Made by a program: the position numbers and the translations under genes
The notes under the pieces: generated by a model
Database searches by the model: none
What the model saw: the letters and a program-made list of their open reading frames with translations, nothing else
Told to the model about the DNA's origin: nothing
In this document: in pieces, positions 8,305 through 16,140 of the stretch
How positions within the stretch are numbered: the first letter of the stretch is position 1
Layout: each line of letters opens with the position of its first letter
Source: an uncultured Rhodopila sp.
GTDB lineage: Bacteria; Pseudomonadota; Alphaproteobacteria; Acetobacterales; Acetobacteraceae
NCBI RefSeq assembly: GCF_903944925.1
Contig: NZ_CAJATU010000070.1
Span: 1 to 64,000, forward strand
Length of the DNA: 64,000 nucleotides
Direction of reading: 5' to 3'

Positions 8305-10115
8305 GAGGCCGCGCCGACGCGGTGCTGCGGCTGATCGCCGAAGTGCCGGCGGCGCTGCTGGTGCTCGCCGAAATCGGCGTGCTGTTTGCCGGCGTCACCG
8401 CCCGCTATGTCTTTCACGCCCCGCTGGTGTGGACGGATGAGCTGGCCTCGATCCTGTTCCTCTGGCTGGCGATGCTGGGCAGCGTGATTGCGTTGCAACG
8501 GTCGGAACATATGCGACTGACCGCCGTCGTCGCCGGGATGTCGGCCGCCGGGCGGGCGCGGACGGATGCGTTGGCCTCCGCCGCGGTCGCGGTGTTCCTG
8601 CTGATGATCATCCCGTCGGCCCGGGACTATGCCTCCGACGAGTGGTTCATCGAGACCCCGGCGCTGGGTATCCACAACACCTTCCGCGCCATGGCGATCC
8701 CGGTGGGCGCGGTGCTGATGGTGGTGACCGCGCTGACCCGGCTGCTGCGGCTGTCGTGGCGGGACGCGCTGTTCGGCGTGGGCGCGGTGCTGGCGCTGGC
8801 CGTGGTGCTGCATTTCGCCGCGCCCTGGCTGAAGGGGTTCGGCAACTGGAACCTGGTGCTGTTCTTCGTCGTGCTGCTTGGCGCCGCCGTTCTATTGTCC
8901 GTGCCCATCGGCTTTGCCTTCGGGTTGGCCACACTGGCCTATCTCGCCACCCTGACCCGCACCCCGCTGACCGTCGTCGTCTCCCGCATGGACGAGGGCA
9001 TGAGTTCGCTGATCCTGCTGGCGGTGCCGCTGTTTGTCTTCCTCGGACTGCTGATCGAGATGACCGGAATGGCGCGGGCGATGGTGGCATTCCTGTCGGC
9101 GCTGCTTGGGCATGTGCGCGGCGGGCTGTCCTATGTGCTGCTGGGGGCGATGTACCTGGTCTCCGGCATTTCAGGGTCGAAGGCGGCCGACATGGCGGCG
9201 GTGGCGCCGGTGCTGTTTCCGGAAATGAAGCGGCGCGGCTTTCACGAGGGCGAGCTGGTGTCGCTGCTGTCCGCCTCCGGCGCGATGAGCGAGACGATCC
9301 CGCCGTCCTTGGTGCTGATCACCATCGGCTCGGTCACCGGGGTTTCCATCGCCGCGCTGTTTACCGGCGGCCTGATGCCGGCTTTGGTGCTGGCGGCGGG
9401 ACTGGCGCTGGTGGCGCGCTGGCGCGGGCGGAACGAGGACCTGAGCGGCGTCGTCCGCCCGTCCCGCGCGGTTATCGGCCGCGCGTTCGTCGTCGCCCTG
9501 CCCGCCCTGGTGCTGCCGTTCGTCATCCGCGCCGCCGTGATCCAGGGCGTCGCCACCGCCACGGAAGTCTCCACCATCGGCATCGTCTACGCGGCGATCG
9601 TCGGCATCCTGGTGTATCGCCAGTTCCCGCTGCGGCGGCTGTATCCGATGCTGGTGGAGACCGCGGCGCTGTCGGGCGCGATCCTGCTGATCATCGGCAC
9701 CGCGACCGGGATGGCCTGGGCTTTGACGCAGTCCGGGTTTTCCCGCCAGCTCGCTGCCGCGATGACCTCGATGCCCGGCGGAGCGGCGGGGTTCCTGGCG
9801 GTTTCCATCGTGGCGTTCGTCGTGCTCGGCAGCGTGCTGGAGGGGATACCGGCGATCGTCCTGTTCGGGCCGCTGCTGTTCCCCTCCGCCCGGCTGGTGG
9901 GGATCAACGAGGTCCATTATGCGATGGTGGTGATCCTGGCGATGGGCATCGGCCTGTTCGCGCCGCCGTTCGGCGTCGGGTATTATGCCGCCTGCGCCAT
10001 CGGGCGGGTCTCACCCGATGCGGCGATGCGGCGGATCTGGCCGTATTTGCTGGCCGTGCTGGCAGGGCTGGTGGTGGTGGCGGCGGTGCCGTGGTTCAGC
10101 ATCGGGTTCCTATAG
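8301..10115 (+). CDS. TRAP transporter fused membrane subunits DctQM
   Basis: A 604-residue integral membrane protein. Residues 1-160 are the small DctQ subunit with four helices (GVTARYVFHAPLVWTDELAS is the conserved segment); residues about 175-604 are the large DctM permease with a dozen hydrophobic helices and motifs GISGSKAADMAAV and SASGAMSETIPPS. The fused arrangement is common in TRAP systems. The likely start is TTG at 8301, overlapping the dctP stop (TTGA); a GTG at 8322 is an alternative. It imports the DctP ligand with Na+ or H+. Confidence 0.9.
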   Translation: MRGRADAVLRLIAEVPAALLVLAEIGVLFAGVTARYVFHAPLVWTDELASILFLWLAMLGSVIALQRSEHMRLTAVVAGMSAAGRARTDALASAAVAVFLLMIIPSARDYASDEWFIETPALGIHNTFRAMAIPVGAVLMVVTALTRLLRLSWRDALFGVGAVLALAVVLHFAAPWLKGFGNWNLVLFFVVLLGAAVLLSVPIGFAFGLATLAYLATLTRTPLTVVVSRMDEGMSSLILLAVPLFVFLGLLIEMTGMARAMVAFLSALLGHVRGGLSYVLLGAMYLVSGISGSKAADMAAVAPVLFPEMKRRGFHEGELVSLLSASGAMSETIPPSLVLITIGSVTGVSIAALFTGGLMPALVLAAGLALVARWRGRNEDLSGVVRPSRAVIGRAFVVALPALVLPFVIRAAVIQGVATATEVSTIGIVYAAIVGILVYRQFPLRRLYPMLVETAALSGAILLIIGTATGMAWALTQSGFSRQLAAAMTSMPGGAAGFLAVSIVAFVVLGSVLEGIPAIVLFGPLLFPSARLVGINEVHYAMVVILAMGIGLFAPPFGVGYYAACAIGRVSPDAAMRRIWPYLLAVLAGLVVVAAVPWFSIGFL

Positions 10116-10508
10116 GGGTTTGCCGTCCGGGTTCAGCGAGGCACGGGCGGATCGTATTGCGCGGCCGAGCAGCACCCCGGCGACCTGACCGGCGGATGGC
10201 CGGAACCCCGGCTGAGCGATGGCGTCGGCGAGGTCCCGGACCATGTCCCATTCTTCGCGGGTCAGGGTGACCTTGCGTGGTTCGGCACCCGGCAGCCCCG
10301 GCCGCCCGCCGGTCGAGCGCAGCCGATCGGCGACTTCCGCGCGGAGGGCATACCAGGAGACCGGGGAGCCGCCCGGCGCCGGAGCTTCGGCGACCTCCGC
10401 CGCGCCCAGCGCCACGGCAATATCCGTAGCGCCGACGCGCGGCTTCGGCACATCGGCAAGGACAACACGCGGCTTTGTCGCGTCCGTCAGAACAACCCGG
10501 CTGGTCAT
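10110..10508 (-). CDS. Hypothetical protein
   Basis: A 132-residue protein of unknown family. The N-terminus has two similar segments (TKPRVVLADVPKPRVGATD); the C-terminal half (KVTLTREEWDMVRDLADAI) is helical and could be a small DNA- or protein-binding domain. The ATG at 10508 is chosen because ggag sits about 9 bases upstream. It follows the 74-residue gene by 11 bases and overlaps the convergent dctQM end by 6 bp. Confidence 0.5.
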   Translation of the reverse strand: MTSRVVLTDATKPRVVLADVPKPRVGATDIAVALGAAEVAEAPAPGGSPVSWYALRAEVADRLRSTGGRPGLPGAEPRKVTLTREEWDMVRDLADAIAQPGFRPSAGQVAGVLLGRAIRSARASLNPDGKPL

Positions 10509-10519
10509 AGATTTCTCCA

Positions 10520-10744
10520 TCATACGCAATCAAAATGCCTGATCTTGTACAGGCGGCCGGCAAACTCGAGAACGACTTCGCCTTGCCCGGTGTCCCGGCC
10601 CAGTCGGTGCATGAAACCCCGAATACGGCCGAGCAAAGCGCCGAAGCGGTAGGGATCTACATACGTATAGGCGAGCACGACGTTCTCCCGGATCAGGGTC
10701 CCCGTCTCAGGGTTGAGCCACGCCACTTCGCACGGCGGCAACAC
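10520..10744 (-). CDS. Hypothetical small protein
   Basis: A 74-residue protein, longest frame from GTG at 10744. Sequence such as AWLNPETGTLIRENVVLAYT and VVLEFAGRLYKIRHFD suggests a compact beta-rich protein. It probably forms a two-gene unit with the following gene, 11 bases downstream. No family recognised; the start is uncertain. Confidence 0.4.
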   Translation of the reverse strand: MLPPCEVAWLNPETGTLIRENVVLAYTYVDPYRFGALLGRIRGFMHRLGRDTGQGEVVLEFAGRLYKIRHFDCV

Positions 10745-10892
10745 GGTCGCCCCGCCGCCGGTTGCCGAATGGTTAACCGGCCGCCGGTTCGTCCCGGAAT
10801 TTGTTGCTGCCAGCCTCTGCCAGCGTGCTACGGCAAGAGCGCTACCGCAGCGCTATACCGGGAGCTCAGGTGGGTTCGCCTGTTTGCCAATT

Positions 10893-11807
10893 CTAATTCG
10901 CCTGCCTGGAATCAGGCCGTTTCAGCTCATCGCGCCACTTATGCCGTTCCTTGAAGCCAAGCACCTCGCGCGCCTTTCGATTGGACAGCGGCGCCTCGTC
11001 AGCCGTCAGAGGCCGGGTCACCGGCACCCCCGGACACCAGCGGGCCAGGAACTCGGCCGTCGGCTGGTCCGCGGTGATCGTATCGTTGGCGGCGTTGAAG
11101 ACCTGGAACCCCAAACCGTCCTTTTGCAGACACAGATGGACGATCTGGCCAAGGTCACGGGCATCGATATAGCTCCAGGCGTTTCGCTTGCGTGACGGCG
11201 GATCTGCTACGAAGCCTGGGAAGCGCCCGTATTCGTGCGGCTCGATGACGTTGCCGATGCGCAGGGCATAGATGTCGCGCCCGAAGCGGGCGGCAAAGGC
11301 CCGCGCGGTCTTTTCGTTCACAACCTTGGAAAGACCGTAACTATCCATCGGATCAATGTCGTAATCCTCCTCCAGCGGAAAACTATGGAAGTCCTTGTCG
11401 CCTTCGGCGAAGCAGACGCCATAGGTGGTTTCGCTGGACGCGATCACCACCTTGCGGACGCCGAGTTTCATTGCCGCTTCGATAACGGTGTAGGTGCCCA
11501 TGACGTTCACCCGGAATGTTTCATTATCCGGGGCGATCAGGATGCGAGGGATTGCCGCGAAGTGAACCACGGCATCGACAGGACCGGGCGCGGCACCCGC
11601 CTTCAACCCCTCGCGGCTGAAATGCGCGGTCATGGCGTTGAACACCTGCGCGCCGTCGGTGACATCGCCAATCAGCGTCGGGATCGCCGGGTGGGCGAAG
11701 GCGTGAAGGTCGAAGTTCAGGATTTGGTAGCCCGCGTCATGCAGCCAGGGCATGACGTGGCGTCCGGCCTTTCCCGTTCCGCCTGTGAACAGAATCCGTT
11801 GAGGCAA
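10893..11807 (-). CDS. NAD-dependent epimerase/dehydratase (extended SDR)
   Basis: A 304-residue extended short-chain dehydrogenase. The N-terminus has TGGTGKAGRHV (GxxGxxG), the active site is SSETTYG with YGLSKVVNEK (YxxxK), and the C-terminus has the typical sugar-nucleotide-like segment NAWSYIDARDLGQIVHLCL. Family members act on NDP-sugars or uronates (uronate dehydrogenase is related). Given the diacid cluster 30 kb away a uronate dehydrogenase role is possible but unsupported. It follows the tandem GNAT gene by 23 bases and may be cotranscribed with it. Confidence 0.75.
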   Translation of the reverse strand: MPQRILFTGGTGKAGRHVMPWLHDAGYQILNFDLHAFAHPAIPTLIGDVTDGAQVFNAMTAHFSREGLKAGAAPGPVDAVVHFAAIPRILIAPDNETFRVNVMGTYTVIEAAMKLGVRKVVIASSETTYGVCFAEGDKDFHSFPLEEDYDIDPMDSYGLSKVVNEKTARAFAARFGRDIYALRIGNVIEPHEYGRFPGFVADPPSRKRNAWSYIDARDLGQIVHLCLQKDGLGFQVFNAANDTITADQPTAEFLARWCPGVPVTRPLTADEAPLSNRKAREVLGFKERHKWRDELKRPDSRQAN

Positions 11808-11830
11808 GTTGGTCTCCGTGTCCGCGGTGC

Positions 11831-12775
11831 TCAGCCCAGGTCGAGCCGAAGGGCCAGCCTACGGTGCTGATGAAATCCCATGCGGTCAAGAAAGCTCAGC
11901 AGCCCGAAGCGGTTCCAGCCAACTTCGGTGCGCAACGTTTCCGCGCGCAATGCACCGAGATTGCCGATCAGTTGGCGCAGCAGCGCGGTTGCGACGCCTT
12001 CGCGGGGATGGCGCGGATCGACGCCGATGGTGTCCATCACCGCCTCGGGGTCGGTGTGCCCGAACTCGCCGAAATCGACGCGCGCCATGATGAAGCCGGC
12101 GGGGTGGCTGTCGATCTCGGCTACCAGCGACACCCGGATCGCCGATTCACTGAAGATCTCCTCCAGCTTGCGGGCGTAGTAGCCGGAACGATCCTGCCCG
12201 GTGGTGCGGCGATCGATCGCGATCATTGCGGACAGATCATCGCGCGTCATCGAGCGCACCCGGACCTTGTCGTCCGCCTGTTCGTCTTCATCTGCCGCCG
12301 CGGGCAGTTCGTCCGTGCCGCGCTCCAGCACGATGCGCGGTGCCAGGACGAAGCCGGTGCTGGAGAAAAAGCCGATAAGCCGGTTGTCCGTCCAATCGAC
12401 CTGGGTCGCCAGTTCGCCGATACCGCGTGCGCGCAGGTCCGCGGCGAGATGGTCGAGCAATTCACGGCCCACGCCGAGCCTGCCGGCGAGTGCCAGATCG
12501 ACGCCGATGGCATCGAGCGAGGCTTGTGGCGCAGTGGCGCCGAACTCGCCTTCCTCGATGCGCGCGACGACAAAACCGGCGAAGCGGCCGTCGTGTTCGG
12601 CAGCCAAGGCCACGAACGCCGACGGCTCGCGGGCGGCGTGGTCCAGCCGCCGGGTCAGGAAGCCGCGCCGGCTGCGTCCCGACAGCGCCTGATCGATCGC
12701 GACGACAGCCTCAAGGTCGTTGCGGCCCAATTGACGGATACGCAGCCGATCGGCCGTGGTTGTGGTGTTGGTCAT
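11831..12775 (-). CDS. Tandem GNAT N-acetyltransferase (two domains)
   Basis: A 314-residue protein made of two GNAT folds, residues about 10-150 and 170-310. Both start with the same pattern (IRQLGRNDLEAVVAIDQ and VRSMTRDDLSAMIAIDR), both contain an FGATAPQ/FGHTDPEA-like segment followed by LDAIGVD/MDTIGVD, and both have an acetyl-CoA loop (GRLGVGRELL; PREGVATALL). The gene thus arose by internal duplication and fusion. The acceptor is unknown. It lies 25 bases downstream of a small membrane protein on the same strand. Confidence 0.8.
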   Translation of the reverse strand: MTNTTTTADRLRIRQLGRNDLEAVVAIDQALSGRSRRGFLTRRLDHAAREPSAFVALAAEHDGRFAGFVVARIEEGEFGATAPQASLDAIGVDLALAGRLGVGRELLDHLAADLRARGIGELATQVDWTDNRLIGFFSSTGFVLAPRIVLERGTDELPAAADEDEQADDKVRVRSMTRDDLSAMIAIDRRTTGQDRSGYYARKLEEIFSESAIRVSLVAEIDSHPAGFIMARVDFGEFGHTDPEAVMDTIGVDPRHPREGVATALLRQLIGNLGALRAETLRTEVGWNRFGLLSFLDRMGFHQHRRLALRLDLG

Positions 12776-12800
12776 GTTTGTTTCCTTGGCGCTAGGCGTT

Positions 12801-13157
12801 TCATTTCATGTCCCTGGTTGCAGGCGGCGTTATTCTGCGCGATGCGCGGTGCCGCGCGGTCCTTTGCACCACCGAGATTGCCAGCCATGACAGAATCCGG
12901 AACGCGACGATCGCGAGCGTGATCTGGACCCACAGGCCGAAATTCCCGAGCGTGGCTTCGAGGCGATCGCCCCAGGGGTAAGGCAAAAGGTCGCAGCCGC
13001 GCTCTATCATCGACGTGGTGGCGCGCTTCCACCAGGTGAGTATTTCCGGAAAATACAGCCAGCCATAGGCGTAGGCGGCGAGGACGGCCGCCGCGGTCCA
13101 AAGCCTGAAGATCTGGCTGCGCAACCAATCCTTCGTGCTGCTCCATGAGGTGCCCAA
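12801..13157 (-). CDS. Hypothetical membrane protein
   Basis: A 118-residue protein with two hydrophobic helices (IFRLWTAAAVLAAYAYGWLY; FGLWVQITLAIVAFRILSWL) separated by a polar stretch and ending in a basic tail. The start is TTG at 13157 with ggaggg about 9 bases upstream; an ATG start is not available near the N-terminus. It is the first of a possible three-gene minus-strand unit with the GNAT and SDR genes. Function unknown. Confidence 0.5.
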   Translation of the reverse strand: MGTSWSSTKDWLRSQIFRLWTAAAVLAAYAYGWLYFPEILTWWKRATTSMIERGCDLLPYPWGDRLEATLGNFGLWVQITLAIVAFRILSWLAISVVQRTARHRASRRITPPATRDMK

Positions 13158-13249
13158 GGCTGGTATCCCTCCTCTGCCGCGGCCCGACGGCCGGGAAGGT
13201 TATACCGGAGCTTGTCCCGTAGCCAAACACGTTGCGGTCTTGCCGGCTT

Positions 13250-14461
13250 TCAGACAGCGAATTCGCAAGCCGAGGTCATCGGCAGGAACGCCTCCGCGGC
13301 CGGTATCGACCCCACCGGCTGGAAATAATCCCAGGGACCGTGGCTTTCCCCGGGGGTTTTCACCCGATACAGCGTCAAATCGTAGATCACCCGCCCATCC
13401 GCCCGCACCGTCGTGGGGCGGCCGAAATTGGCCACCGGCAGGGAGCGCATCGCCCGGTTGACGGCGATCGGATCCCGTGTCGCCGCCTTCTGCATCGACT
13501 TCAGGAAATGCAGGCACGAGGCATAGACCGCGGACTGGGTCTTCGTCGGCATCGCCTTGCGCTCGGCCCGAAAGCGTTTCGCATAGGCACGCGAGTCATC
13601 GCTCTGGTCCCAGTAGAACCCGGAGCCGAAGGTGATCCCCTGCGAAATCGTCAGCCCGAGCGCATTGATGTCTGTAATGAACACCAGAAACCCGGCCAGT
13701 GTCTGCTTGCCGCCGAGAGTCAGCCCGAATTCGCTGGCCTGCTTGATCAGGTTCACCTGGTCATTGCCGACGGCGGCCAACCCGATGACCCGGGCGCCGG
13801 AACTGCGCGCTGAAACGATCTGCGAGGAAAAGTCGGTGGCGCCCAGCGGGAAGTTGGCGGAGCCGATAACACTGCCGCCGGCCGCCTCGATCACGCTGGT
13901 TGCCTCGGCCTGCAGCGCGTGGCCAAACGAATAGTCGACGGTGATGAAGAACCACGTCTCCTTGCCGCCGGTCACCGCCGCCTTCGCCGTTGCACTGACC
14001 ATCGCATGGGTGTTGTCGGCCCAATGGGTGCTTATCGGCGCGCAGCTTTTGCCGGTGAAATCATTGACCACCGCCGCGTCGATCATGACGGAACGGTTTT
14101 TTTCGCGCGCGATCTGCTGCACCGCGGCGGCGATCGGCGTTACCGGCAGATCGACAATCACATCGACGCCGGAATCATACCACTCACGGGCGATGGATGC
14201 GGCGATATCGGGCTTGTTGCGGGTGTCGGCGCTGACGATCTCGATGCGTTTCCCGAGCACCGAGCCGCCGAAATCCCTTGCTGCCATCTGCGCCGACAGC
14301 ACCGAGCCGGGGCCACCGGAATCCGCATAGGGACCGGTCTGGTCGGTCAATACGCCAATGGTGATGGCGTCCGCCTGCGCGGCCCGTCCGAGCCGCGGCA
14401 GGGCAGCCGCCAGCACGCCCGCCGTCAGCGCACCGCGCCGTCCGAGCATAGGAATTGTCAT
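13250..14461 (-). CDS. ABC transporter substrate-binding protein, branched-chain/aromatic type
   Basis: A 403-residue periplasmic binding protein of the Leu/Ile/Val (Peripla_BP_6) family: signal peptide RRGALTAGVLAAALPRLGRA, then ITIGVLTDQTGPYADSGGPG, the usual ligand-loop start. ggagg lies just before the ATG, and only 28 bases separate it from padD, so it is likely the last gene of the pad operon. Members of this family bind aromatic acids in several alphaproteobacteria; here phenylacetate or a related aromatic acid is a reasonable inference. No permease or ATPase genes accompany it. Confidence 0.85.
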   Translation of the reverse strand: MTIPMLGRRGALTAGVLAAALPRLGRAAQADAITIGVLTDQTGPYADSGGPGSVLSAQMAARDFGGSVLGKRIEIVSADTRNKPDIAASIAREWYDSGVDVIVDLPVTPIAAAVQQIAREKNRSVMIDAAVVNDFTGKSCAPISTHWADNTHAMVSATAKAAVTGGKETWFFITVDYSFGHALQAEATSVIEAAGGSVIGSANFPLGATDFSSQIVSARSSGARVIGLAAVGNDQVNLIKQASEFGLTLGGKQTLAGFLVFITDINALGLTISQGITFGSGFYWDQSDDSRAYAKRFRAERKAMPTKTQSAVYASCLHFLKSMQKAATRDPIAVNRAMRSLPVANFGRPTTVRADGRVIYDLTLYRVKTPGESHGPWDYFQPVGSIPAAEAFLPMTSACEFAV

Positions 14462-14489
14462 GTGATTTCCTCCGTTTTTTGGTTTCGCT

Positions 14490-15347
14490 TTAGCGCGGCA
14501 GCGGACCTCCGCCGCTGCCGCGCACGGGAATGACGGGAACTGCCACGGGGCGGGTGAAGGCCGCGCGGGTGATCAGCAGCGCCTTCAGGCCCCATCCCGC
14601 CAGCGCCGCCAGCGCGCCGCCGGTGCAGGCCAGCAGCAGCGCGATCCCCGGGAAGCCGGCGAGCAACGGCGTCATCGCGATCGATACCAGCGCAACGAGT
14701 TGCGCGCCGCGGGCCAGTCGCCCGGCTTGCGTATCGAATATGCCGAGGCTGCGCGCCGAACCGGGCGTCCGGGCGAGGCCGGCGCGATAGGCAAGCCACG
14801 CGCCTTCCCGCAGCAGCCCGGCAAACAGGGCGAGCGCCAGCCAGGGCAGGGTCTGCGCCCCGGCGAGCAGGTAGAGCCCGCTGCCTTCGGCCAGGCCGGT
14901 AGCGAGTATGAAGGGCACGATTTCCTTTTGCCGCCACGCCGGGATGCCTCGGGCGGCACGCAGGATGTGCGCCTGGCAGAACAGAAAGCCGCAGGCGAGG
15001 GCCGCGGCGGCGAGGGCGGCGGTGGCGCTGGCCAGGACGACGGCGATCAGGCCTATCGGGATCAGGGCGCCCGCGACGATGGACTCGCGCGTCATCCAGG
15101 AGGTGTGCGGATGAAAGAAAACGTTCAGTGCGCGCCACGGTTTGCCGATTTCCAGCCAGACCAGGGAAAGGCCGATCATTACGGAGAACAGGCCGATGGC
15201 GAGGGGGAGACGGAATGGGGCGGCGGCGGCGGCGGCGGCCAGCGCCGCAGTAACGATCAGCCCCGCCCCGGTGCCGCCGAAGACGAAATTGCCCGCCGCC
15301 CGCAGGTCCCAGTTGCGCTGGTGCGGGGCTGCCAGGGAACGGTTCAT
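14490..15347 (-). CDS. padD: Membrane anchor subunit of phenylacetyl-CoA:acceptor oxidoreductase (PadD-like, DmsC/NrfD type)
   Basis: A 285-residue membrane protein with about eight hydrophobic helices, resembling DmsC/NrfD quinol-interacting anchors. Motifs include RNWDLRAAGNFVFGGTGAG at the N-terminus and LEIGKPWRALNVFFHPHTSW, the family's conserved loop. It would connect the Mo and FeS subunits to the quinone pool. The start at 15347 gives the normal N-terminus; a longer frame passes back through a palindromic repeat and is not credible. It is separated from padC by 136 bp containing that repeat. Confidence 0.75.
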   Translation of the reverse strand: MNRSLAAPHQRNWDLRAAGNFVFGGTGAGLIVTAALAAAAAAAPFRLPLAIGLFSVMIGLSLVWLEIGKPWRALNVFFHPHTSWMTRESIVAGALIPIGLIAVVLASATAALAAAALACGFLFCQAHILRAARGIPAWRQKEIVPFILATGLAEGSGLYLLAGAQTLPWLALALFAGLLREGAWLAYRAGLARTPGSARSLGIFDTQAGRLARGAQLVALVSIAMTPLLAGFPGIALLLACTGGALAALAGWGLKALLITRAAFTRPVAVPVIPVRGSGGGPLPR

Positions 15348-15389
15348 GCGAGCACGCACCGTGGCCGATGGACGAACCGCGTGTTCCCC

Positions 15390-15474
15390 CCGCCATGGTC
15401 CGCGCAGGCGGGCCATCCACGCCTTTGGCTGCGGGGGCAAAGGCGTGGATACCGGCCTTCGCCGGCATGACGGG
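15390..15474. repeat. Dispersed palindromic repeat (copy 1)
   Basis: An imperfect inverted repeat: ccgccatggtcc and gcgggccatccacgcctttg on one side, caaaggcgtggat and ccggcatgacgg on the other. It lies in the padC-padD gap and belongs to the family seen at 18948, 20397, 32641 and 50838, whose arms begin gtcatggc and end gccatgac. Confidence 0.75.
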
Positions 15475-15483
15475 GGGAAGGCG

Positions 15484-16140
15484 TCATAGCATCCCCTTGT
15501 CCCAGATGTAGTAAAACCCGGGTTCCGTTCCCTCGCTTTCATGCATCCGGAACGACTTGTTCTCCGCCAGCAAACTCGCCACCGGCCCGAACGCGTCATC
15601 GATATCCCCGAAGCTCAACGCGCCGGAGATGCAGTTGTTGACGCAGAGCGGCGTCGCCTCCGGGTCCTGGCCCGGCACCAGCCCGCGCGCCGTGCCCGCA
15701 TCGATGCGGCCCGCGCAGAAGGTGCATTTTGTAGCGACCCCGATCGACTTGCCCTCGGCCCGCGCCGCCTCCGCCTCCGTCGGCTGCTCCCCGAAGGCGA
15801 AACCCGCTTCGCTGCCCACCAGGCTGCGGGCATCGTACGGACAGGCCATGATGCAGTAGCTGCAGCCGATACAAAGGGTGTAATCGACAGTAACGATCCC
15901 GTCCGGCCGCTGCCGCGTCGCCGTGGAGGGGCACACCTCCAGGCACGGCGGATGCGCGCAGTGCTGGCAGCCCACCGGCACAAACACCCGGTTGACGTTC
16001 GGATAAGTGCCGGCCTCCAGATCGAGCACCCGCCGCCATTGCACCCCCGGCGGCGTGCCGTTGCCCTCCTTGCAGGCCGCGGTGCAGGTCTGGCACCCGA
16101 CGCAGCGCCTGAGATCAGCTATCATCACATAGCGGGTCAT
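15484..16140 (-). CDS. padC: Iron-sulfur subunit of phenylacetyl-CoA:acceptor oxidoreductase (PadC-like)
   Basis: A 218-residue ferredoxin-like electron transfer subunit with four cysteine groups for [4Fe-4S] clusters: CVGCQTCTAACK, CQHCAHPPCLEVCP, CIGCSYCIMACP and CTFC followed by a distant CVNNC. This is the DmsB/PsrB architecture. The ATG at 16140 overlaps the padB stop by 4 bp (ATGA), so the two are translationally coupled, as expected for subunits of one complex. Confidence 0.85.
   Translation of the reverse strand: MTRYVMIADLRRCVGCQTCTAACKEGNGTPPGVQWRRVLDLEAGTYPNVNRVFVPVGCQHCAHPPCLEVCPSTATRQRPDGIVTVDYTLCIGCSYCIMACPYDARSLVGSEAGFAFGEQPTEAEAARAEGKSIGVATKCTFCAGRIDAGTARGLVPGQDPEATPLCVNNCISGALSFGDIDDAFGPVASLLAENKSFRMHESEGTEPGFYYIWDKGML

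Noticed and set aside
14458-15468. 336-residue frame overlapping padD
   Set aside because: Arg/Pro-rich shadow in another frame; padD has proper membrane helices.
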